This document shows positions 11,093 to 21,359 of a stretch of 64,000 nt of DNA, one piece after another. The stretch's first letter is position 1; each line of letters starts with the position of its first letter. The stretch covers positions 95,127,501-95,191,500 of the forward strand of contig CM060831.1 of NCBI GenBank assembly GCA_030762175.1, written 5' to 3'. The notes beneath the pieces were generated by a model that worked only from the letters and a program-made list of their open reading frames with translations, had not been told where the DNA came from and did not search any database. Source of the stretch: Metallyticus violacea (lineage: Eukaryota; Arthropoda; Insecta; Mantodea; Metallyticidae). The position numbers were made by a program, and so were the translations under genes.

Positions 11093-11134
11093 GTAGATGA
11101 GGATACGAACAAGGGTTCATGAAACATGTACTAC
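11093..11134 (+). ncRNA. Hammerhead ribozyme-like motif (right arm)
   Basis: GTAG (11093-11096), ATGAGGA (11097-11103; first C changed to A), an extra T, stem II ACGAAC/GTTCAT with loop AAGG (11105-11120), GAAA (11121-11124), AC-AT-GT, A, then CTAC (11131-11134). Compared with the left arm, stem II differs at paired positions in a way that keeps pairing (A-T versus G-C; G-U versus A-T). The two copies carry different single core defects. Confidence 0.65.
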
Positions 11135-11200
11135 ATATAAATAAGTAGGTGGAGTCAATAAGAGTGTTTAGTTTGACTCAATCATACAATAATCTTGATT

Positions 11201-13073
11201 AAATGAAAACTACATTCATACAAGATAAACCTCTGCTTCATAGCATACATGGTTTGAATTATCTGGAAGAAATTAATTAGGCAACCAATAAGAACAATGG
11301 CAACAAAATATTCAAATATAATGCCCTGGACTCTTTTTGTTTTGTTTTTGAAGTGCATATATGCCCAATACAAATACAATCTTTTCAACTACTGTTAATG
11401 TTATATAATGCAGAATTTTTTATATGAAACCACTAACTCTCTTGGTCTGCAATATTTCTCATAAATAGAGGATTTAATAGAGGTGACTGGACTTTGCTGA
11501 AGTTGATCCTGATCCTCTTATTCTTTAAGGTTGTACATTGGCCAGAGTGAGGTAGAAATTAGTTCAATTCTTCAAGTGCTTTGCCAGACAGTTATGTTCC
11601 TTAAGTAATCAAAATCTTGCATTCCTTCTTGGGTGATACTTTCCTCAAGTCTGAAAGTGAATGTCTGGGAAACTTAGATCACAAAGTCCCCTGAACTCAT
11701 TTGGCCAAATAATCATCTATCTTTCCCCAGCAGCTACTCTTGAAGTAACATAGCAACACCTTCCAGGCATCCCAACCTCATAAGTCAATACACTCTTGCC
11801 AGAGTGGAGGAGCATCCCATGAATGGAGAGTGGTGGCATTGAAAAAAAAATCTTATTTAGAGGAAGTGAAAGATAGAAAAGAACAATCCCCTTAAAAAAA
11901 AACTTATTATCATGAGAGGAAATAATTCGACATGGCATTCCACAATGTTCAATACTAAAACCACAGCTTTTTTTTAGTTTACATGAATGACCTTTTGTTA
12001 TCAATGAGTATTACAGCCAGCACTATTCTGTTTGCTAATCATGCTAGTGCATTAGTAAATATTGACATTGTAAATAATTGATCCAAATACTAAACGTTTT
12101 ACATTCTTTATGTGCATGGTTTAAAGCAAATATTTTTTTTCCAAATTCAGTTAAAATAAAAGTAATATGACTCATTAGATCAATAATTAAAGATGGGGAA
12201 ATGATGGTAGTCTATTAGGTCAATCAAGAAATATTAAATTCCTTGCAAGTTCATACATTCCAAACTGCAAAACCTAGTCTAAACAGTATCATTCATAAAT
12301 TTGGCTTCTTTTTTATACTATTTGATCAATGGCAAACCTTAAGTGACTAAAAGTATTCAATTTAATTTCACTTATTTTAAACAGTACTAAAATGAGAACT
12401 AATATTTTGGAAAATTCAGTGGAAAGTCGGCACATCTTTCTGTTACAGAAAAAAAGTTATAAAAAGTATATAAAAATATTCATATTAATAGCAGATATTT
12501 TTGCATAAACTTATTTAAAAGAATGGAATGTTGATTTTTCTACATGAAAATATATATATATAAAATCTCTTGTACCATTTATGTAAAGATTTAAAAAAAA
12601 ATAAAACAAGACATTCATAATAAAAATACTAGGCAACAACAAAATGTTCAAATGCTGCTTCAGTGCTATTTTGCTCCTAAAATAAATGCATTAAAATGTA
12701 TAACAATCTTCCCTATAATTTAAAAACCTGATTCAGAAACAGTAAGGCTTTCAAAACTGCTCTTAAGTGTTTACAAGGCTCTATTACTCACTTGATGAAT
12801 ATATGGAGCATAGTTCATTATTTTGATGTGTAATTATTTATGTTAAATCAGAATGTAGATTTGAAATATTTATTTTACAAGTAAATCAATATGCCATTCT
12901 TGTATTTTATATTTAACACAATACTGCATAAGAAAATTTGTATAAACTTGATAATTCTCATCTTCTAAAATTATTAAGACTGTGTAAGCAATAATGTAAA
13001 GCCAATAAATTCTAATCAGAGTCTAAATCTAAAAGTAAATCCAGCAATGAATCTATTATTAGCCACCACTTAC
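11201..13073. other. Intron sequence, no feature seen
   Basis: AT-rich intron between CUB exons F and G. Several A- and T-runs, and a short (TA)n at 12549-12560. The minus-strand frames at 11182-11388 and 11717-12004 have no recognisable domain and no splice context. I see no mobile element that recurs elsewhere in the window. Confidence 0.5.
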
Positions 13074-13256
13074 ATTTATAACAGATCCTTCTGGATAAGT
13101 GATAGCCCAAGCACAATCCATATTCGGTTGATACTTTCCTTCAGCATTCAAAGGACTTGTTATTACATTATGGGGTCCAGAGAGCATTCCTCCACACTGC
13201 GATACTTTATATGTCATAGAGAAATTTATGGTGCCTGAATACTCTCGCTGTGAAAC
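13074..13256 (-). CDS. Cubn: Cubilin-like CUB exon F (end of one CUB, start of next)
   Basis: The 183-bp exon encodes 61 residues, phase 0 at both ends, with acceptor TTGCAG and donor GTAAGT. It begins VSQREYSGTINFSMTYKVSQ, the last strand of a CUB. Then it opens the next CUB with CGGMLSGPHNVITSPLN and DCAWAITYPEGSVIN, giving C1 and C2 of that domain. The reading frame continues directly into exon G (VTFVSLDLQ). One exon thus spans a domain boundary, as expected for a continuous CUB array. Confidence 0.88.
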
Positions 13257-14106
13257 CTGCAAGTGTATAAAAATAACTTCAGAAAGAGAAAATTATAACC
13301 ATTTTTGCATCTTTAAGTACAATGGGACATACCTGTTTGTGATGTGTGCATGCACATTCTGTGGAGTGAAACAGATATATAAGTTAGTAAAGAACATATA
13401 AGACTGCAATATTTACAGCATGCGGTGGGTGTAAGAAACCCAACTCACAACCAGCATTCAGACTCCAAGGCAAATGTTTGAGAAAAAAATACTAGCCACA
13501 AAAGGATATCATAATCATGTCTCATTATTGTCCACTGCTGAAGTTCAGGCACTGAATCACTACTTGACAAGTGACAGGTCTGGATTAAATTCCTAGGAAA
13601 GATAAGTTCATAACTTTTTCTAATTTAATTTTTTTAAAGATTTTCCATCTGTTGAAAATTGAAATGTCAGATAATGGCTAATTTAATTTACACCTTCATT
13701 AATGTGTTTCATTCATTTTCTTAAGGAAGTTATGCTTGTAAGCCTGGGAATGTAAAACTTTAAAAAGTAAATTACTGTTATAATTAATTATTCAAACTAG
13801 AAAGACTATCTCATTTATTTCTATTTGTTTTACCTTTTATCATGGGAATTCTAACTAAACATTAAATTTACTATCTTTATTCTTAAAATCTGCTATTATT
13901 TCTGTAAAAGTCACTGCATCTTTTCTGCATTATCTCCTATAATCAGCATATGTACAATTGGCTTGACTTGTTTTTCACCATTGTAGAAACAAATCTCATA
14001 TTTTAAATTTAAATTTAAGTAAATTAGCAATAATTATGTTTATTTATCATTGATGGAAAGAAAAAATTGTTTTGATAATCAAAAGATGGAAAAATGCTTA
14101 TCTTAC

Positions 14107-14192
14107 CAAAACTGCTGTATTTGCAAAAGGACTGCTGATCAACTGAGGAGTGGTAACATTACCACATAATGTAACCAGCTCTCTGCGAGGCT
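14107..14192 (-). CDS. Cubn: Cubilin-like CUB exon E (short middle exon)
   Basis: The 86-bp exon has acceptor TTTCAG and donor GTAAGA. It enters in phase 1 and leaves in phase 0. With the single base from exon D it encodes KPRRELVTLCGNVTTPQLIS, then SPFANTAVL. It supplies the C4 cysteine (LCGN) and the P..i.S...N block of the CUB that began in exon D and ends in exon F. The phase match on both sides strongly supports a real exon despite the small size. Confidence 0.85.
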
Positions 14193-15524
14193 CTGAAAAA
14201 TAAAGAAAAAATATAAGGAAAAGTGAATTTGTAATATGTATTTATTTTAACTGGCTGCCACAGTAGAGTAAATTGTTAGTCTATATTTCTTAAAGCACAA
14301 TAATCCCGTAATTTCCTATAATAAATTTGTATTGATTTCCCCAGTAGATCTTAATTAGATCTTAGATCTTAATTATAAAAGTTTTAGATATAGTGTGCAG
14401 GATTCATCTTTTGCATGCAGAATTTATATAATAGTTAAGATAACAGAATGATTAAATAAAAAAGGGGGGGAACTGTTTCTGATAAGTGTGTCTGATCATA
14501 GTTAAGCAGATTTTTTTTTTGACATTTTAGGCATTATTTTCAATTAGGTTCCTTAATTTATATTACTCGAAGATCTTTTTTAAAAAAAATTGTTGTTCGC
14601 CAATGGTACATACAGAGCAATCCATTGAAGCATAAACAATACATCGTGTTTTTGCAATATGTGCATGCACAGCTAATTCCATGTGACCTTGCATTCTGTT
14701 GTGGCATTAGTAAGCCAATGACTGCCAAAGTAAGGTTATACATTATTAGTTGAGGTTTTGTACATTACTGTAACTGTTGATTGAGCTGTTACTTTTGATT
14801 CCCAAATGTTGAGAGTAGGTCATCATAAATTATAAAATGAATGCTGACTACAGTACTAAATTCAAAAGAAAATTTAAAGAAATAATATACTTTTATAAAA
14901 TTAGAACAAATTTACACATTTAATTTACAACATCTTTTACATGCCTTTAAATATGCATAACATTTTTATTTTTATAATATAAACATATTGCATTAAAATT
15001 CTCTTCAATACAAAGTAGTTAATGATATTATACTTATCATGAAACATTAATATAAGAAATAAACACAAAGAAGACTGGCAACTGAAATGAGTTCAACCTC
15101 ACAGATGTCATCATATCATTCCACTGCAAATCAGTCAAAATGATTTTACAGTACATGTCTTTTTCCTAAAATTTGCCAAACAAAACTTTTCTATCAGTCA
15201 GACTAAAATTGTGTATGTTAACTCTGTGGAAAAGTTTTGCTAAAAACAAATTTTTTCATTACTTAGCCCTGTCCAGCATGACCATAAAATATGATTTTCT
15301 CTTTATTTATTTTTTGTGTATTTGTGATCTTAATTAATATTAAATTCATATTTTTATTTGCTCTCAGTATATTTATATTTATCTCAATTTCATTTTTCTG
15401 AAATTATAATACTTTGTAATATTCTATCAACCTATCTTTATGACATTTATTTTCTCTATTTATTCATATTTCTTTCTTTATTATACGTATACATTTTTTC
15501 TCAGGAACCTGTAATCTCTAATCT
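14193..15524. other. Intron sequence, no feature seen
   Basis: Start of the longest intron (between exons D and E, about 12.9 kb). Apart from a poly-G tract near 14464 and T runs I see no gene, RNA or recurring repeat. The chance frame at 14558-14743 on the minus strand shows no domain. Confidence 0.5.
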
Positions 15525-16075
15525 CTATAGGGCATATTCCCAAATGGCAGTTGGGTAATGCCTCCCAAATATGGTTAGTAGGAGGGAAATTAAATACATC
15601 CCATGGAATAATAGGTACTACCACCTTGCAGGGGAATATTGGTGGGCTAGACCACCTTGATATAAATGGCCTGATCCCCCAGGTTTGGTTTGACTTAGTG
15701 GATCAGCTCTCAATCATCTTAAAAAGACAAATAATAAAAAGCTAAATGATAAACATTGAAAGGAATACTGAAATACAAAGAATCGTGGTATCAGAGGAGA
15801 ATGTAGTGAACTCAAAGGAAAGAATACGTTTGAAGTGGTATGGACACATAAAGAAAATGGAGAATATTCATATTTCCAAGATAATATATAAATAGATGTT
15901 AAAGGGGAGAAGAGGCAGAAGATGACTACTACATCATGGGATCATAACATAGCAGTCAATGAAGAGTTTTGAAATTGTGGCACAGGATGCCCAAGAAAGA
16001 GAATGATAGAGAAGATTGATAGGTGGAAGAAACAACTTAAGTTGACATTAAAGCTATTTTGTTCTGCCTGGAGGT
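15525..16075 (+). mobile_element. RTE-type LINE 3' relic with unclassified 5' part
   Basis: The part at about 15750-16070 translates, across stops, to RIRLKWYGHIKKMENIHISK, then KGRRGRR and AQDAQERE..RRLI. This is the characteristic C-terminal end of RTE-clade reverse transcriptases (usual form R.RWYGHV.RM....RGRP...). Immediately upstream, 15525-15740 is a less AT-rich block with short frames but no motif I recognise. It may be the 5' untranslated part of the same element joined by an internal deletion, or an unrelated repeat. Confidence 0.65.
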
Positions 16076-16379
16076 GAACCTCTATAATGAGGATTGTTTC
16101 TAATAAAATAATATATATGACTTTATAATCCTATATATAAGCATATAAACTGTATTTATAACATTGCTTATGTTTTAAATATAATATAACATTTAGGATC
16201 AGTGCCTTCTGGAATTGCCGAAGGCACTGAATCCAATCAAAATTTATTTCAATTTGTTTGGTTCAGCCCCCCTTTTCCAGGTTCATCAGCAGCCACCTAC
16301 TGGATCCAATCAAAAACAAAACACAACATTAAAAGTAATTTATACATTCAATACAATATTAAATTATATTTCCTACAAT

Positions 16380-17398
16380 ACTAAACCTTCCTTCTTTTTT
16401 TAATTAAACCCATTCAGCCAAATTTCTATCCTTGAAGAGTTGCTTATTCCTTAGGGCCTTATACATACTAACACCCCAAGTTATTGGTGTATAAGGATCC
16501 TATTTAACTCATATTAGATAACTAGCCCTATACCCTCCCCTACTCATTTCATCCTCTTTTCACTATCTGGCAATAGTATTCTCGTGCACATTTCCTAAGT
16601 ATTTTACACCCATAACCATTTTTGTCTTACCTTGCCTATGTACTTTACTAGTTCCTTAATGTTTTCATCTGATTTTAAATTTAAAATTCTTCCACCTCTT
16701 ATTTCATCTGGTAGGTCTTCCCATTTTCATAATAGAAAGTGTTCCCTCCAAAACTTAGTTTGCTTACTTTCTAGTATACAATACCAAGTACTATCTAGTT
16801 CTGCACACATTGGACATTCTCCCTTAGTATATCCATTTTTTAATCCACTTAAATATTTTACTTCTGTTCTAAACCATGCCAACCCTTTTCTTCCTACCTT
16901 ATCACAAATTTCAATATATCTTTCTCTTCTCCACACATTTCTTAGTGTACTATATAATTTCAGAGATTTTTTGGTGTTAAGATTTGCCCATATTTCCTGT
17001 TTTTCTATATCCTCAATTCTTATTGTTATCTTATTCCAAAATCCTTTACCCAATCTTTCTCTCTCATTCCATACCAGTTCCATACCTGCTTCTTGTACAA
17101 TATTTTGGATTTTAGATAACCAAGTTTCTCTCCCGTTAATTTTTCCTTGTGCTACCAAACACTGATTAATAATGTTCTCCTCCTCTAGTCTCCCTATTCT
17201 ATGACAATATTTCAATACTCTTTCCATGACCTTGCTTTTATAGCCCAATCTTCCTAATTCCATTAGAGCAACCTCATTAGGTGAAGATCTAGGTAAGCCT
17301 AGAACAATTCTACAAAATAATCTATTTGTCATATTTATCTCTTTCCATCCTTTATCTGGCCACCAAATTTCTATTCCATACATCATTCTGCTCTCCAC
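16380..17398 (-). mobile_element. LINE 3' end with 223-codon open frame
   Basis: An uninterrupted minus-strand frame (17398-16727) starts MESRMMYGIEIWWPDKGWKE, continues with NRLFCRIVLGLPRSSPNEVA and ends with a zinc-knuckle-like CPMCAELDSTWYCIL..KQTKFWREH. This is the C-terminal domain of a non-LTR retrotransposon of the type whose text reads YG.EIWGWKE..LG. No reverse-transcriptase core is present, so it is 5'-truncated. It is the youngest-looking of four copies in the window (5.2-6.5, 37.1-37.8, 44.0-44.7 kb). Confidence 0.85.
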
Positions 17399-17532
17399 TA
17401 TTGAGCCATATATTCTCTCTAACTATTTTACTTTCATAATAAAATAATAAAAAAACATATATATATTTTGTTAACAGATTTATTCAAATATTTTGTTTTC
17501 TTACAATGAAGTTTGTCTGCTATATATATATA

Positions 17533-17672
17533 TAGGTTATGAACTAGAGCATTCTGGTCACACAGAGAAAGTCAAACAGATGCACCAAACACAATAAAGA
17601 AAATGTATTTCAAGTTTAGGGGTTTGCTACCTGAATAAAAGCCTAGTGCTCTAGTTCACGATTTTTATAACA
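17533..17672. repeat. Short inverted-repeat element, possible MITE
   Basis: ttatgaactagagca near 17538 is mirrored by tgctctagttcacgattt near 17648, with about 90 bases between. The outer edges are AT-rich, and the (TA)n run at 17521-17534 abuts the left arm. Size and arms fit a small non-autonomous DNA element, but no second copy is visible here. Confidence 0.4.
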
Positions 17673-17722
17673 CTATGAGATAATTTACCCTTCTTGACTA
17701 CAAATATACATGTGCATACATA

Positions 17723-19153
17723 TGAGGGATAAATCTTCTATCATAGCAACTATTTTTTTTCCCTGCAAACAAGGGGTAACATTAAAAATTAAAATATATG
17801 CCTGAAAGTATGCATTCTGCATTTACTGCTGAGTGGTGCCATTAATGAAAGGCTGGATGTAGGCAGCCCTTGTAGGAAAGAGGCAAAACACAGGCAATTG
17901 GACAACAGTGGTTTATTATGGCATGAGTAAAAGTTACTCACAACTACTTAAACAGGTTTGCAAATCTGTTACAGGAGGAGTATCCCAGGTAATCCCCAAT
18001 GTTTAGCAGCCTTTGAAGTAGTCTCTAAGTAAAAGTGATGATTCATTGCCTGTGATGGGGATGGCGCTGAATACCATCTATTGCATGAGAGTGCTAAGTG
18101 AGCCACCTCCTGTCCGAAATGCTGTCAAAATGTCTGCTTTGTTAGCAAAATGTTTCCCATGCAATGGCTGCTTCCCTTTGGGGATAAGATCATAATCACA
18201 GCGATTGAGATTGGGCAATATGGCCAGTCTGGAAGAACTTCCCCTCTCCATCTTTATAAAAGACACTTGGCACTGTTGGCTGTGTGAGCTGTCGCATTAT
18301 CGTGGAGAATAATGGTGTTGTTCAAAAGTTCTGGTCATTTGGTGGATATGGCATGGTGCAATTGACACCAAAAAGACCCATAATACTGGCATTCAGTGGT
18401 CCTCTCATGCACTGAATGACCGTAACTTTAATTGGAGAAGGAGTTTGGCAAGACTTTGTTTGCAAGGTGACCTAGGATGACGCCATTCACTGGTTGAGTT
18501 CTGGTTTATATGCACTTGCCATGTTTCATCAATTGCAATGATGCGATTCAACATTGCATTCCCTTCTTCCTTGAAACTTGCCAGAATGATGCGACATGTT
18601 TCACAGGAAGTCCACTTCTATACCTTATTTAATTGACATGGCACCCACTTTGCACACATTTGTCTCATGTCCAGGTCCTCCAGTAAAATGCAATGCACTC
18701 TTTTTGGCAGGATTCCTGTTTGCTCTCTCACTCACGAGTGTCCAGCGCCTATCATCACGGAAGCACTGTTCCACCAACATCGCCTTGTCTGCACAGGGCG
18801 CCCTCTGCGCAGTAGATCTGTGGTCAATATTCTACCCGTTTGAAGACCTGGGTCCATTTCACTACTGTCCGATAGGGCTCTATGTGACATTTTCGTGCAT
18901 TCCTGCTGCAGAGAAATGGAATTTTCACATGCACACATTATTCACTCTTCGTAATCTCCATTCCTGACCACTGTCGCTCACCAACTGAACTTCGAAGCGT
19001 ACTGAGACAAGCAGTTCTATTCACATATATTTTCTGGTGTCCTTATGCGGAAGTACTTTTCATACACTTTCAATCGTAAATCTTAGTTTTTTCGTGTTTT
19101 CCTTTGTTCGCGAGGGAAAAAAATAGTTGCCATGATTTATGACTCATCCCTCG
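17723..19153 (-). mobile_element. mariner-like transposon, 1431 bp, dead
   Basis: Terminal inverted repeats tgagggataaatcttctatc (from 17723) and the matching reversed end ...gactcatccctcg (19153), with TA on both sides (17721-17722, 19154-19155). About 45 bases of each end match. Minus-strand translation shows ILHDNATAHTANSAKCLL (second catalytic Asp region) and CDYDLIPKGKQPLHGKHFAN, in different frames. The N-terminal half survives as fragments near 18732-18938. Size and motifs fit a mariner lineage different from the 9-kb copy. Confidence 0.88.
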
Positions 19154-19169
19154 TATGTTGTAGTAGTAT

Positions 19170-20170
19170 AAAACAATATTAAAAGTTATAAAATATGAAG
19201 TAAATTGTCCAAAATGTCCTACCGGTTTCACATGAAATCTTCCATTTTCAAGTTCAAGGGTGGTTTGATAAGCGTTCCTCCAGGTTCGTGATTCGTTGGA
19301 AGTGGGTTTCTCGAGACCCTCAAAATACTCCTTTATCTCTTCATTTGAACTTAAATTTTTGTCTGGCCAGGAAAGTTCGAGTTTTGATAACAGATGATAA
19401 TCCGAGGGAACGAGTTCAAGTGAATTGGGTGGATGCGGAAGCGTTTGTCAGTTTGTCTTGAGTGACACGGCTTGAATGTACTGGCGTTTTGACATGGTGA
19501 AACAAAGCATTATTTTTTACCATTTCTGGACATTCATCCGCCATCACTGTCTTAGGTCTCTTCAAAAGTTATGCCTAGTATTCTTCAGTAATGGTTTTGC
19601 ACTTCTCCAAAAAGCAATCAAGTAAGTTCATTTTGCCTTGCAAAAAACTGAAGCCATCATCTTTGCAATTGATGGAACGCATTTTGCCCTTTTCGGGGCA
19701 GGTTTGCAGGTTTACGGTCCGCAGTGTGGACTGCTGTCACAAAACCTGTATAAATCTGTTGAATTCTTTGTAAACAATCGGCCGATGTTCGCATGGGATT
19801 TCGCTTTTGCTCAGGAGTGAGGCAGACGCGGCATCTGCAAGTGTTTTCATGTGTAATTCATATGCAAAATGAAATGAACCCGTTCAAATAAGATGCTTAT
19901 GGTCTCTGCAATTTGGCACACTTTCACTCGGCCGTCAGTCAGAAAACATCATGGTCTTTTAACGATGATTTCTGGTCTCACAGTTGACTTTGGAGCTCTA
20001 GGACGTGGCGTGGCTTCAATGCTGGTTTTGCCACGTTTGAATCATTTACCCAAAGGTAGAATGGAGATGTATCACCCAGTGTAAGCAACATTTCCTTCCA
20101 GAAAAAAGAACCGAATCACTCCACGAATTCCAGTGTTGTTAATTTTTCAGTAACTAAAAATGCTGTCAAA
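19170..20170 (-). mobile_element. mariner transposase relic
   Basis: Minus strand, frameshifted. RPEIIVKRP and DGRVKVCQIAETISILFERV (near 19970-19880) form the N-terminal helix-turn-helix region. PAPKRAKCVPSIAKMMASVF lies near 19700-19640. HPPNSLELVPSDYHLLSKLE (near 19440-19380) contains the third catalytic acidic region, and SSNEEIKEYFEGLEKP is the C-terminus. Order and spacing match a D,D34D mariner transposase of about 345 residues. Termini are not obvious, and the copy abuts the preceding mariner on its left. Confidence 0.82.
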
Positions 20171-20214
20171 CAATGAATTAACGTCAGAGTGACTTGTGAC
20201 CATAGAATATTGTT

Positions 20215-20495
20215 ACTTGTTGATTTGTTTTATTTACGGACGCTCTTTAACTTCTCAAGTCATCAGCATCCCATTCTATTCAGGGAGTGAAATGGCCTAC
20301 AAATTTTTCTCAGGTTTGAGCTTCTTTTTCGTGACTAAATGTACGGCACGGGACCCACGTCTTTACTTCCCTTCCCAAGGAAGCCATACTTAGGATTTAT
20401 ACGCCCGAAAAAATCCATCGGTTTTGGCCGGGTTTGAACCCGCGATCTTGGGGTTAGTAGGCAAGTATAGTTACCACTACACCACCAGGACCGAC
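20215..20495 (-). mobile_element. SINE family A, full length
   Basis: Bounded exactly by the 12-base duplication tagaatattgtt (20203-20214 and 20496-20507). The minus-strand head gtcggtcctggtggtgtag carries the A box, and CGGGTTCAAACCCGGCC is a clean B box that still forms the tRNA T-arm hairpin. The tail contains the conserved ctgatgacttgagaag region and ends ccgtaaataaaac. It is the best copy for defining the family and inserted beyond the mariner relic. Confidence 0.9.
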
Positions 20496-20507
20496 TAGAA
20501 TATTGTT

Positions 20508-21060
20508 GCATAGAAAGTAAAATTTATGATAACATATACAGATGTTGTTGTTGCCCTCTATTAGTACGCGAACCAACTTATCAAATCATCCTCATGTCAA
20601 CTTGTACCACGAATCCTAAATTGAAAATTCATTACACTATGTTCTGTTTTACATGTTTGAAAGGAGGCGGTATTGGAGTATCAAGAATGGTTCCTTGAGC
20701 AGGAAAACGTCAAAGCAGACGAACCTAAGAGACCGCAGAAGTCAGTTATTTGCAACGATTTGTTTGGATTTGAAGTTACATTCAGGCAACTCTCTTTGGA
20801 ATAGATCAAGTAGTCAAACACTTTGATACTGAGCAGCTGTAAATTACGAGACTGAAGATCTGGTTGACAGATTTCTCTGCAGCTACAGTAGATATGAGGA
20901 ACAATGTACATTAATACGAGTGTCACTCTTAAAGTTTTGATAATGGACAAAGAGTTGTGACAAGGTAGTGCACCTTTTCCTAGCTTGAAGTTTAGATAGA
21001 CACATGAGCAAGTCTGATAGCGCTGTATTGTCACTATTCTGAGTTAGTAAGCGAGTTCTG
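20508..21060. other. Unidentified, less AT-rich stretch
   Basis: Base composition is closer to balanced than in most of the intron. A minus-strand frame of 117 codons (21034-20681) has a start but no recognisable domain. I see no splice sites in phase with the CUB gene and no match to repeats elsewhere in the window. It could be part of an unidentified mobile element. Confidence 0.35.
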
Positions 21061-21072
21061 CTGGGCTAGACG

Positions 21073-21347
21073 ATTTTTTTTTTTTTTTTTTTTTTTTTGA
21101 GTAGTGTTTAACGCCCATTTTTACTACAGAGGTACCACAGGCGGTGGACACTGATGATATAATGGGAAAGGATTTCTTTTTAAGGATGGAAATGTTCCAA
21201 ACCTAAGTCTAGGGTTCCTCCCCAGCATTTACCATTTATGAGGACTGAGGAAAACCTCAGTCAGGGAGGACGGTCCTGGTGGGATTCCAGACCTCCAGCT
21301 CACGAGTCCGCGCCCTAACGACCTCGGTCACCCGTGGCAGTCAGATG
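21073..21347 (-). mobile_element. SINE family B copy
   Basis: A T-run of more than 20 at 21073-21098 is the A tail on the minus strand. The body contains gaggactgaggaaaacctcag and the head at about 21345 reads (minus) tgaccgaggtcgttagggcg, the A-box-like region, followed by a B-box-like ggtctggaatccc. It matches the plus-strand copy at 5498-5768. A clear target duplication was not found. Confidence 0.85.
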
Positions 21348-21359
21348 CTAGAATGTATC

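Larger units (their letters stand above)
10423..11200. mobile_element. Head-to-head pair of PLE 3' ends
   Basis: The left part (10423-10797, minus) and right part (10838-11200, plus) are inverted copies of the same PLE 3' end, joined by about 40 AT-rich bases. Shared strings include gcagtagcatctcatttctg and aggacct. The right arm encodes the decayed endonuclease C-terminus (the WTENHD-type block), then a hammerhead-like fold, then the tail tcatacaat. The arms differ by scattered substitutions, so this is an old structure. Such inverted tails are a known outcome of PLE insertion. Confidence 0.85.

Noticed and set aside
16632..17165. 177-codon plus-strand open frame
   Set aside because: It is antisense to the clear LINE C-terminal frame on the minus strand and has no domain of its own.
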